From assembly GCA_027062325.1 (NCBI GenBank), contig JAMOTN010000036.1:1-7507 (forward strand): DNA of 7,507 nucleotides, given 5' to 3'. A program made the translations under genes and the position numbers. Under the pieces are notes generated by a model. That model ran no database searches. It saw nothing but the letters and a program-made list of their open reading frames with translations, and was not told the DNA's origin. Source of the stretch: a bacterium. GTDB lineage: Bacteria > JAMOTN01. Of the stretch, positions 1 to 6,915 are shown piece after piece; positions within the stretch are counted from its first letter, which is position 1; each line of letters opens with the position of its first letter.

Positions 1-276
1 GTCATTACCCTCTATGATGCCTTCTCTACATCCTTAAAGAAAGCACGTGCTTTTCAAGAAGAGGTTGGTTCAAGAAAGAGAATTTTAAGGGATTACAAGA
101 TGATGTATCAAACTGGGAAAGCAACAATTACTGATGTTTTAAAGCAATTAGTTGCTTATAAGGCAAGTAAATTAGCTTTTTATTCTTCAATGTATCAATC
201 TTTAAATGACGCCTTTGAAATTTTTAAGGAGGTAGAAATAGATGAGAGAAGTGAGCTTATCAAAATCTTATTCTAA
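1..276 (+). CDS. TolC-family outer membrane efflux protein, C-terminal end (5' truncated by the window)
   Basis: Frame 1 is open from the window edge to a TAA at 274-276, giving the last 91 residues of a protein whose start lies upstream. The fragment is almost entirely amphipathic helix. Residues 30-50 (R-x-Y-x-x-x-Y-x-x-G-x-x-x-x-x-D-V-L-K-Q-L) match the repeat seen in TolC/OEP proteins, where Y-x-x-G...DVL opens the last long tunnel helix. Proteins of this family form trimeric channels that span the outer membrane and reach into the periplasm to meet an adaptor and an inner-membrane pump. Both partners follow directly here, which supports the call. The last 12 codons (241-276) are shared, in another frame, with the start of the adaptor gene. 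The fold assignment rests on pattern and context; which substrate-specific subfamily it belongs to cannot be told. Confidence 0.8.
   Translation, partial: VITLYDAFSTSLKKARAFQEEVGSRKRILRDYKMMYQTGKATITDVLKQLVAYKASKLAFYSSMYQSLNDAFEIFKEVEIDERSELIKILF
226..233 (+). promoter_or_regulatory. Ribosome binding site of the adaptor gene, inside the upstream gene
   Basis: AAGGAGGT is a near-perfect Shine-Dalgarno sequence ending 8 nt before the ATG at 242. It lies within the coding sequence of the outer-membrane channel gene, so it decides the adaptor start and implies coupled translation of the two genes. Confidence 0.85.
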
Positions 277-1318
277 ACTTTTTTCAGTAAAAGGTTGTAA
301 ACGGAGAGTGTTTTTAGCAGTATTGGTGTTAGTGTTGATGTTTATTTTGGAAAGTATATGTACTGCTACCTCAACTCAAAACATATTTTTCTATAAACTA
401 AAGCGTGAAATATTTTCTCCTTATATTCAAACTTATGGAATAGTTGTGCCGGATGAGGTGAAAGCTGTTGTAGAAACACCGGGAAAACTCATATTTACAG
501 TGCCAGAAGGAACTCACTTTAAAAAAGGAGAGTTGATTGCCAAGGTTGATACTTCTACACTTCAGAAGAAACTTGAAGCGCTACGTTTTCAGAGAAAATC
601 TTTGGAATCTAACTTTGAGTATTTGACTCGAGAATTGAAAAGAGCTGAAAAATTGTTCAAAAAGAAAGTTATAGCTAAAAGCGATTATGAAAAAATTCTC
701 TATCAATTTCAGGCAACCCAAGCTCAATTGGATGCTATTGCCAAACAAATTGAAGAGTTAGAGATAACTATACGGAAAGGATCTCTGTTTGCTCCTTTTG
801 ATGGGTTTGTCTTGAAAAAGTTACTTCAAACCTACGACTTTGCAAAATCTCCTGTATATATTCTAGCGAAGGATAAGGCAAAGTTTAACTTCTGGGTGCC
901 TGTAGATAAACTTGAATATTTTAAGAAGGCAGTTGCGGTCAAAACAGAAGATTTTGTGATAAAGCTAGCACACACCACAGTTGAATCTTCTTTCAGGCCC
1001 ATTCCCTACACGGGGCAGATAAGCATTTTGTGTCCAGTAGATTCAAAATACATAGGAAAGTCTTACAAAACCTATATACTACTGCCAACAACAGAGGTGA
1101 TCAGAGTTCCTCTGGGGGCAGTTTTAATGGTTAAGGATAAAATGTTCGTATTGAAAAAAGAAGGAGACAAATACATAAGACAAGAAATTGAGCCGTGGTT
1201 TGTGTATGAAGATTCTGTTTTGGTTAAACGTGGGATCTCAGAGGGAGATGAAATACTGCGAGTTGGAATTTACAGCACAACGTTTGACAAAACTGTTTAT
1301 TTGGACAGAAAAAAATAA
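242..1318 (+). CDS. Periplasmic adaptor (membrane fusion protein, HlyD/AcrA type) of an RND efflux system
   Basis: The 358-residue protein bridges the inner-membrane pump and the outer-membrane channel. A basic N-terminus (K20 R21 R22) precedes one hydrophobic segment at about 23-36, read as a membrane anchor or uncleaved signal. The first lipoyl/barrel-sandwich half is at about 65-103, with VVETPGKLIFTVPEG and the family-typical FKKGELIAKVD. A charged coiled-coil hairpin follows at about 105-178. The second lipoyl half begins with the characteristic LFAPFDGFVLKK (182-193). Beta-barrel and membrane-proximal domains follow, and VLVKRGISEGDEIL (327-339) matches the usual end of these proteins (V-x-x-G-[IL]-x-x-G-D-x-[IV]). 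The start is set by AAGGAGGT at 226-233, even though it lies inside the preceding gene. The RND pump gene starts 35 bp downstream. No lipoprotein box is seen: Cys40 follows Glu-Ser-Ile. Function is secure at family level; the substrate is unknown. Confidence 0.92.
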   Translation: MREVSLSKSYSKLFSVKGCKRRVFLAVLVLVLMFILESICTATSTQNIFFYKLKREIFSPYIQTYGIVVPDEVKAVVETPGKLIFTVPEGTHFKKGELIAKVDTSTLQKKLEALRFQRKSLESNFEYLTRELKRAEKLFKKKVIAKSDYEKILYQFQATQAQLDAIAKQIEELEITIRKGSLFAPFDGFVLKKLLQTYDFAKSPVYILAKDKAKFNFWVPVDKLEYFKKAVAVKTEDFVIKLAHTTVESSFRPIPYTGQISILCPVDSKYIGKSYKTYILLPTTEVIRVPLGAVLMVKDKMFVLKKEGDKYIRQEIEPWFVYEDSVLVKRGISEGDEILRVGIYSTTFDKTVYLDRKK

Positions 1319-1340
1319 AAACAGCAATTTTGTCTTAAAG

Positions 1341-1347
1341 AGAGGTG
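1341..1347 (+). promoter_or_regulatory. Ribosome binding site of the RND pump, indicating a TTG start
   Basis: AGAGGTG ends 6 nt before a TTG at 1354. An alternative GTG codon at 1345 lies inside this motif, so using GTG would leave only weak purines (AAAGAGA) as a binding site. The spacing favours TTG. Confidence 0.65.
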
Positions 1348-1353
1348 GGTAGG

Positions 1354-4300
1354 TTGAATATATCGCGGTTTGCTGCGTATCACCCGGTTCCAGTAGCGGT
1401 TTTCGCATTGGTTGCAGTTATATTGGGATTTTGGGCATGGTTTTATATGCCTGTGGATTATATGCCGGAAATGGATATTCCCATAAGCATAGTGGTTATT
1501 CCGTGGGAAGGAGCAGATCCGGAAACCATAGAGGAAGAAATAGTAAAACCTCTTGAAAGTTTTCTGGCTGGAGCTAAAAATGCCAAAAAAGTTAAAGCAA
1601 TGAGTATGGACAATGCAGGAGTTGTCATTGTTGAGTATCACTCCTTTGTCACCAAAAGGGAGGCAATGCAGAATACAAGAGAAGAAATTGAAAAGTTTAA
1701 AGCGGTTTTTCAACTTCCCAAAGGAGCAAAGGAACCGGCAATATTTCAGATGGATCCTGCAATGATGCCAATTTTATTTATGGGATTTACAAGCACTAAA
1801 CTCACACCCCGTCAGCTTTACTCCTTTATTGATCAGAATATAAAGCCGGAGCTGGAGAGCGTTGAAGGTGTTGGAAATGTCATGATATTTTCTCCGAATA
1901 AGCGTGAAATACATGTTATCCCAAATGTTGAGAAGTGTTTGGCTTACGGAATAACTTATGCGGACGTAATTACAGCTTTGCAAACTCATCTTAAGAATCT
2001 TCCTGCAGGAGATGAAGAGATTGGAAAAGGATTGCGGAGGATTAAGGTTTACTTAAAGCCGTATTTTGTCCCTAAAATAGGAAAAATTCCTGTGAAAAAG
2101 TTAAAAGATGGGAACGTGATTTATCTAGAAGACGTGTGTAAAATTGAAGATGCTGTTGCTAAGAAACAAGGAGAAGTTAGTATAGAGGGGATTCCAGCAG
2201 TTTTCGTGGCAATCAGGAAACAGCAGGGAGCCAACATAGTCAGCACTACTGATGCTGTTAAAAGAAAAATTAAAGAGATTTTGGAAAAGTATCCTCATAT
2301 AAAAATTGCTTTGAGTTTTGAAGTCGCAAAGTTCATAAAGCAGTCAATTAGCAACTTAACCCAAAATGTGATAACGAGTATCATCATTGTTTCAATTACA
2401 GTTTGGCTGTTTTTGAAAAGATTTTCTGCTGTTATGGCGGTAATAACGACTATTCCCATAGCTTTCATATTTACCCTGTTCCTTATGTATTTGAAGGGAA
2501 TGACATTGAACATGATATCTTTGGGTGGATTGGCAATAGCAATTGGAATGCTTGTTGACAATGCAGTTGTTGTAACTGAAAATACTGCCCGCCTTGTTAC
2601 CGAGAAAAAGTTTTCCTCTTTAAAAGAAGCAGCTATTCAGGGTGCATCCGAGATGATTTTGCCCATAATTGCAAGCACCTTGACAAGTGTAATCGTTTTT
2701 TTACCCATAGCTTTTTCAAGGGGGCTCGCTTCAAAGTTCTTTGGGCAGTTGGCGGCGACTATAACGTTTTCTCTGACTATTTCAATCATCACAAGTTTTA
2801 CGGTTGCAGTTTCCATACTTGCTAAATATGCCAAACCAATTCCTGAAGGCTGGTTTGTGAAAAGCTTGCAGACTGCCTACACAAAACTTGTAAGTGTGAT
2901 TGCTAGGAGCGGATTCGTGGCTTTTGTAATAATAGGCGGACTGGTATTACTGACAGTTGGTGGGTTAGGAGTGGTTAAGCACATGAATGCCACTTTCATC
3001 TCTGAAGCCGATGCCGATGATTTTGGAGTGGTAGTAAAACTTCCGATAGGAACAAACTGGCAGGCTTCAAAACAGGTGGCAGATTTGCTTTTGCATGAGA
3101 TAGAGGATAGAATTCCGGAAGTTGAATACATTTTACAACAAGTTGGTGTAACTCAAGCTTCTGCTTTGGAAAGTGCTGCCTTTGGGGGAGAATCGGGAGA
3201 AGAGGTTATAAGTTTGTATATAAGGTTGAAATCCGACAGAAAGAGGACAGCTCCTCAAATAATGGACGAAATAGCCAAAATCGTTAACGATCCAAAGTGG
3301 CACTTTACAAGTGTTAAGTTTCAAAAGATTACACAGGCAACTATTGGAGCAGGAGACGAGTTTGTGGTTGCTCTATATTCAAACGATGAGGATACTCTCG
3401 AAGATTACGCCAGCTTTTTAAAGAAAGAACTTTTAAAGTTACCCGAGATAAAAAGCATAGTTTCCACCTTGGAAGATAAAAAGCCTGAGGTAAAATATAC
3501 GATTAAAAACGACGTATTAAAACATTTTGGAATACCTGAAGAGTTCATAAGAGCAGCCTTGTGGATGTCCACCACTGGACTTGAAACTGGAAGAATTTTT
3601 CTTGACGGAGAAAGCATTAAGGTTAGAGCCAAGCTGAAACCTAAAACTCATGAACTTTTTCTTCCTTTGGGGGAAATTGCGATCCCTATTGACAACTTTG
3701 TAAACAAGGAATACAGGCTTGTCCCGCTTGTCAGAAACAGATACAAGAAAAGAAGTGTGGTATATCTAAAATGTACACTAGAACCTAACACTCCATTGAA
3801 AACTTTGAAAGAAAAAACGATAAAGCTCATAGAAAAGAGCAAACCACAAAGCATCCTGTTTGACTTTGAAGGTAGTGTTGAAAAAATGGAAGAGGTATTT
3901 TCAGACTTGGGAAAGATGTTTATTTTAAGCACCATACTGGTTTACCTTACAATGGCTGCGCAGTTTGAAAGCTGGATATTGCCGTTTTTGATTGCACTCT
4001 TGGTTCCAACAGATATAATTCTGGCAATGTCTGTTTTTCCGATAATAGGCAAAAGTTTTGACGTGACAGCCTTCCTTGGTATGATAGTTTTGGCAGGAAT
4101 CGTTGTTAACAACGGAATAGTCTTCATAGACGTGTTTAAAAACCACTATTCAGAACTTGGTGCGGATGCAATAACCCTTGCTGCGTCTCAGCGTTTAAGA
4201 CCCATTCTGATAACTTCACTCACAACGATCGTTGGGATGATACCGCTGGCACTTGGAATGGGGAAAGGTGCAGAGTTGAGACAATCCATGGGAATAATGG

Positions 4301-4413
4301 TTGGAGGGGGTATGACGATTGCCACATTGGTAACACTCTTTGGTTTACCTGCACTTTTGAAGATTTATACTTTAATAACCGGCACTGTTGGCAGAGGTGG
4401 AGAGAAAAAATGA
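1354..4413 (+). CDS. RND-superfamily inner-membrane efflux transporter
   Basis: From the TTG start the product is 1019 residues, normal for an RND pump, and begins with the typical M-N-x-S-R-F-A...HPV. These proteins work as trimers and use the proton gradient to export substrates through an adaptor and a TolC-like channel, both encoded just upstream. The family duplication is visible. TM1 (about 11-30) is followed by a periplasmic loop opening with MPVDYMPEMDIP and GADPETIEEEIVKPLE. TM2-TM6 lie at about 337-490, a second large loop at about 545-850, and TM8-TM12 at about 853-1008. TM4 carries GMLVDNAVVVTEN (398-410), so only Asp402 of the Asp-Asp relay pair of AcrB is present and Asn403 replaces the second. 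The matching half has VVNNGIVFID (917-926). This D-N/N-N arrangement is known in part of the RND family, so the pump is probably functional. An alternative GTG start at 1345 would add three residues. The gene ends in an ATGA overlap with the repressor gene. Substrate is not predictable. Confidence 0.95.
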   Translation: MNISRFAAYHPVPVAVFALVAVILGFWAWFYMPVDYMPEMDIPISIVVIPWEGADPETIEEEIVKPLESFLAGAKNAKKVKAMSMDNAGVVIVEYHSFVTKREAMQNTREEIEKFKAVFQLPKGAKEPAIFQMDPAMMPILFMGFTSTKLTPRQLYSFIDQNIKPELESVEGVGNVMIFSPNKREIHVIPNVEKCLAYGITYADVITALQTHLKNLPAGDEEIGKGLRRIKVYLKPYFVPKIGKIPVKKLKDGNVIYLEDVCKIEDAVAKKQGEVSIEGIPAVFVAIRKQQGANIVSTTDAVKRKIKEILEKYPHIKIALSFEVAKFIKQSISNLTQNVITSIIIVSITVWLFLKRFSAVMAVITTIPIAFIFTLFLMYLKGMTLNMISLGGLAIAIGMLVDNAVVVTENTARLVTEKKFSSLKEAAIQGASEMILPIIASTLTSVIVFLPIAFSRGLASKFFGQLAATITFSLTISIITSFTVAVSILAKYAKPIPEGWFVKSLQTAYTKLVSVIARSGFVAFVIIGGLVLLTVGGLGVVKHMNATFISEADADDFGVVVKLPIGTNWQASKQVADLLLHEIEDRIPEVEYILQQVGVTQASALESAAFGGESGEEVISLYIRLKSDRKRTAPQIMDEIAKIVNDPKWHFTSVKFQKITQATIGAGDEFVVALYSNDEDTLEDYASFLKKELLKLPEIKSIVSTLEDKKPEVKYTIKNDVLKHFGIPEEFIRAALWMSTTGLETGRIFLDGESIKVRAKLKPKTHELFLPLGEIAIPIDNFVNKEYRLVPLVRNRYKKRSVVYLKCTLEPNTPLKTLKEKTIKLIEKSKPQSILFDFEGSVEKMEEVFSDLGKMFILSTILVYLTMAAQFESWILPFLIALLVPTDIILAMSVFPIIGKSFDVTAFLGMIVLAGIVVNNGIVFIDVFKNHYSELGADAITLAASQRLRPILITSLTTIVGMIPLALGMGKGAELRQSMGIMVGGGMTIATLVTLFGLPALLKIYTLITGTVGRGGEKK
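4394..4402 (+). promoter_or_regulatory. Ribosome binding site of the TetR-family gene
   Basis: GAGGTGGAG lies in the last codons of the pump gene. Its GGAG part (4399-4402) ends 7 nt before the ATG at 4410, supporting a start that overlaps the pump's TGA. Confidence 0.7.
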
Positions 4414-5072
4414 TAGATAAGTTGATAGCAGAATTTGGTGCGATTGAAGATGAAAACTCCACGAAAACGAGACTTGTAAAGGCAGCACTTGAGATTCTGG
4501 AAAATGAGGGAATAGCAGGTTTTACTCTTCGCAAAGTTGCTTCTAAAGCTGGTATTACTGTGTCTTCAATTTACAATCATTTTAAAAGTAAGCAGGAGTT
4601 ACTGACGCATTTGATAGTTTTTTCATTCGTGGAAGTTATCTATTCTGCGGTAGTAGAAAGTTTGGTAGAATCGGGAGACAATTTGCCTCAGAAGTTGAAA
4701 AACTTTCCAGTCGTATTTTTCAAAAAAATTAGAGAAAAGGCGCAGTTTCACGATTTTAAGACACAAACCGCGGTTTTAGAATTAAAATACTGGCTTGTGA
4801 AGTTTGAAGAGGGGAAGGAGCTTTACCGTAAATTGCACGAAAAATTGTCGGAACTTTTAACCCAAAGACTTCCCCTTGAATATGAGAAGGCAGAAGCATT
4901 GCTTGCGACGGTGATTGGAATGGCAGAGGCATTGTTGTTTAAAACTTTTTTTCAAAATTATTCTGGTTCAGATAGTGCAAGTACAACTAAATCTTTCCCA
5001 TTATCAGTTGATAATTCCAAAGTAGTTTTGCATTGCGAAAAATTTTTACAGACAATCGGCGAAATTTTGTAG
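4410..5072 (+). CDS. TetR/AcrR-family transcriptional repressor
   Basis: The 220-residue protein has the TetR architecture of an N-terminal DNA-binding domain and a variable helical ligand-binding/dimerisation domain. Helix 1 is at about 19-34 (TRLVKAALEILENEG). The helix-turn-helix is at about 38-59, with FTLRKVASKAGITVSSIYNHF showing the family signature: F-T-[LV]-x-x-[VI]-A...G-[IV]-[ST]...[IL]-Y-x-[HY]-F. Residues from about 65 on are helical and unlike any specific ligand class I recognise. A Ser/Thr-rich stretch (about 183-203) near the C-terminus is probably a loop. The start codon overlaps the pump stop (ATGA), implying translational coupling. Such regulators commonly repress a neighbouring efflux operon and release DNA when bound by a pump substrate. 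Here it would be an autoregulated last gene; this role is inferred from position. Most family examples are divergent or first in the operon. Confidence 0.9.
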   Translation: MIDKLIAEFGAIEDENSTKTRLVKAALEILENEGIAGFTLRKVASKAGITVSSIYNHFKSKQELLTHLIVFSFVEVIYSAVVESLVESGDNLPQKLKNFPVVFFKKIREKAQFHDFKTQTAVLELKYWLVKFEEGKELYRKLHEKLSELLTQRLPLEYEKAEALLATVIGMAEALLFKTFFQNYSGSDSASTTKSFPLSVDNSKVVLHCEKFLQTIGEIL

Positions 5073-5363
5073 TTTTTTACACAACTCTTTTTCCAAGTTT
5101 CAGTAATAATTTGTTAAGCTAATTATAGGAATTTAAAGAAATAGCAGGATTTTGGGTGGTTGGTTGGGGTAACTTTAAATGAGATCCTACCAGTAATAAA
5201 TTACTACAACCTCTTCTGAGTTGAAGCAGGTGATATTGAATTTGGAAAAAGAGTTGAAAAAATTTGAGGTGTAGAGAGAAGTGTTATGGTCTAAAGAAAA
5301 TAAACGAAGTTCAGGATTAAACGATTCCGACAATAAAATAAACTCAATAGGAGTGAGCAAAAG
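5073..5363 (+). other. Spacer between the efflux operon and the chemoreceptor-like gene
   Basis: No convincing gene or RNA is visible in these 291 bp. A T-run follows the TetR stop (5074-5079), but only a weak AT-only stem precedes it, so I do not call a terminator. Two short overlapping stretches look faintly protein-like. One frame over about 5143-5217 reads from a stop to TGA through QDFGWLVGVTLNEILPVINY. Another frame ends with ELKKFEV and a stop at about 5272-5274. They could be remains of a decayed gene or chance. A poor sigma-70-like pair (TTCAGG at 5310-5315, 18 bp, TAAAAT at 5334-5339) lies just ahead of the next gene. Confidence 0.4.
5349..5354 (+). promoter_or_regulatory. Ribosome binding site of the chemoreceptor-like gene
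   Basis: AGGAGT ends 9 nt before the ATG at 5364. This supports that start over the second ATG two codons later. Confidence 0.7.
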
Positions 5364-6710
5364 ATGGAAATGATTTGTATTATCTTACTTTTTTTGTTAT
5401 TAGCGTGTGCATTGTGGTTGGGGCATAGGTATAAGAGATTAAGCGCTGTTGTTAACAGCTTTCTAGACAAACTTTGTCGCTTTGACTTTAGGGTAACAGA
5501 AGTAGAGAAAAGAGAATTTAGAGGGATATTAAGATCCAAGTCGTTGGGTGAAGTAGAAAAGCTGGCTTTATCAATGGATGAAATGATTATGAAAAAAAGA
5601 GCGGCAATAGGAGCTGCCTTTTACAAGGCATTTTGGATTAAAGAAAATATACTGCAATTGAAAGAAAGAGTAATTGCTATTTCTAAAATTTTGGCAGATT
5701 CACTGTTCCTTGAGAGAGAACATACATTACGGGAAAATTTTGAGTCGGCAAAAACAAAGTTGGAGCTTTCTAATGCAAATTCTGATAAACAAATGGAGGA
5801 AACAATCCAACATGTATTGTTGTTTTTAGATGAACAAATGGACAACATTAATCAAGGAACAATTCTTTTAGCGAATGCCATGAAGGATTTGGAGAGCACA
5901 ATTAACCTTATTTTTCCCAAATCTCAATTTATCAAGAAGTTGACAACAAGGGTAGATTTACTTGCCTTGAACTCTTCAATTGAGGCTGCCAGAGCGGGAA
6001 ATGCAGGTAGAGGATTCGGAGTAGTTGCTTTTGAAATCAAAAAACTTGCCGAGGATACTCAAAAAAGTGCTGAAGATATAGAATCTGCTCTGAAAGAACT
6101 GTTAGATAGCCTACAGAAAACTAAAAAAGTTTTTCAGAGGTTTGAAGACTCAGTTCAAAATTCTACAGAAAGAGTAGAGAAAGCTGCTCTCAATATAGAA
6201 AAATATGTTAAGAATTCCCAGAATGCCTTGGACAATATAAAGAAGAAAGTGGAAGGTTTGGTAGAAGAGTTAATTACTCATCTGGATGGAATTCTAGAAT
6301 TTATTGAAAGTATCATTGATAGTTTTAAGAAGTTTGCTCAAACGGTAAACTTGTTTTCTGTCAACTCGTTAGTTGAACCAGAGGAGGCGTTTAGTGAGAT
6401 AAAAGATGGGAAAGCTATTTTGGTTTGCACTATGCCTCAATGGTTAATTCCTGATGAAGTGGCTTGTTGTAGCTTCTATTTAAACCCTGAGAAATTTGAA
6501 AAGGTTGTAGAAAAACTCCCCAAAGATAAGAAGTATTTTCTACTTTGCTTGTCTGGTCACATAGCTAGCTGGCTATTTGAACTTTTAAAAGAGCATAGTT
6601 TTAGAAATGTATTTGTTGTAAAGGGTGGCTTAATAGGCTGGAAAAAAGCCAAGTTGCCTTTACAGCCCAAGTCTAAACTGATAGAAGTAGAAAAATACTT
6701 TAGAGGTTGA
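5364..6710 (+). CDS. Membrane-anchored MCP-type signalling protein with a C-terminal rhodanese-like domain
   Basis: The 448-residue product combines three parts. Residues 4-20 form one hydrophobic helix followed by HRYKR, which by the positive-inside rule leaves the rest of the chain in the cytoplasm. Residues about 85-335 are long charged coiled coil around a chemoreceptor hairpin tip (192-230). The tip contains [16 protein letters not shown] and [18 protein letters not shown], matching the tip that binds CheA/CheW in methyl-accepting chemotaxis proteins. Residues about 345-433 resemble a rhodanese (sulfurtransferase) domain. A Lys-rich [11 protein letters not shown] leads into the active-site-loop position Cys395 (CLSGHIAS), then [21 protein letters not shown] closely follows the usual N-V-x-x-[LV]-x-G-G-[IL]-x-x-W-x-x-x-x-L-P ending. 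The first half is degenerate: the usual DVR and HI-x-G-A-x-x-I-P motifs are not recognisable, and Cys355, Cys368 and Cys369 lie there instead. There is no periplasmic sensor, no obvious HAMP and no C-terminal receptor-methylation tether. I infer a receptor for an intracellular sulfur or redox cue; enzymatic sulfur transfer is possible but unproven. Confidence 0.8.
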   Translation: MEMICIILLFLLLACALWLGHRYKRLSAVVNSFLDKLCRFDFRVTEVEKREFRGILRSKSLGEVEKLALSMDEMIMKKRAAIGAAFYKAFWIKENILQLKERVIAISKILADSLFLEREHTLRENFESAKTKLELSNANSDKQMEETIQHVLLFLDEQMDNINQGTILLANAMKDLESTINLIFPKSQFIKKLTTRVDLLALNSSIEAARAGNAGRGFGVVAFEIKKLAEDTQKSAEDIESALKELLDSLQKTKKVFQRFEDSVQNSTERVEKAALNIEKYVKNSQNALDNIKKKVEGLVEELITHLDGILEFIESIIDSFKKFAQTVNLFSVNSLVEPEEAFSEIKDGKAILVCTMPQWLIPDEVACCSFYLNPEKFEKVVEKLPKDKKYFLLCLSGHIASWLFELLKEHSFRNVFVVKGGLIGWKKAKLPLQPKSKLIEVEKYFRG

Positions 6711-6886
6711 TAAAAAGTTTATTTACAAATTCGATTTGCCAGATGTTAATGGAGTGCTGTTCGTGCATGTATAGTGAGGAAGGTAAAGAGCTATTACTGT
6801 CATGACTAAGAAGGTAATATGTATGGAATTAGTGAGGAAATTTAAATTGTGAGAACTGTAAACAATGTTGAGGATAGGTACTTTGC
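6711..6886 (+). other. Spacer upstream of the riboswitch promoter
   Basis: AT-rich sequence without a supportable gene; short reading frames lack ribosome sites and family features. The only structure noted is the inverted repeat at 6846-6866. No clear terminator follows the chemoreceptor-like gene: AGTA/TACT near its stop is not followed by a T-run. Confidence 0.5.
6846..6866 (+). repeat. Interrupted palindrome ATTGT-N11-ACAAT, possible operator
   Basis: Five-base arms ATTGT (6846-6850) and ACAAT (6862-6866) are exact inverted repeats around an 11-base centre that is not symmetrical. The site is about 20 bp upstream of the promoter's -35 element, a position usable by an activator. In an AT-rich spacer such short arms can arise by chance. 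Confidence 0.25.
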
Positions 6887-6915
6887 TTGCTTTTAATAGA
6901 ATTTAAGGATATACT
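6887..6915 (+). promoter_or_regulatory. Sigma-70-type promoter for the riboswitch-sucC transcript
   Basis: TTGCTT (6887-6892) and TATACT (6910-6915) are separated by exactly 17 bp. The -10 box differs from TATAAT at one base and the -35 from TTGACA at two. Transcription would start near 6922, about 60 nt ahead of the aptamer, which fits a riboswitch leader. Confidence 0.6.

Noticed and set aside
359-361. Cys40 of the adaptor as a lipoprotein cysteine
   Set aside because: The preceding residues Glu-Ser-Ile do not fit a lipobox, which needs a small residue before the Cys and an aliphatic residue at -3.
1345-1347. GTG as start of the RND pump
   Set aside because: It lies inside the best Shine-Dalgarno motif, leaving no good site for itself; TTG at 1354 is properly spaced.
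1297-1713. Minus-strand open frame of 138 residues
   Set aside because: It lies opposite the pump gene, is rich in Phe, Cys, His and Asn as antisense frames of AT-rich genes are, and shows no family motif or ribosome site.
3925-4146. Overlapping minus-strand open frames opposite the pump's C-terminal half
   Set aside because: They are shadows of a clearly coding strand, with two frames open over the same bases and no recognisable protein.
5030-5085. Rho-independent terminator after the TetR gene
   Set aside because: A T-run is present but the only stem is a weak A/T pairing (AAAATTT with AAATTTT); it is not a credible GC-containing hairpin.
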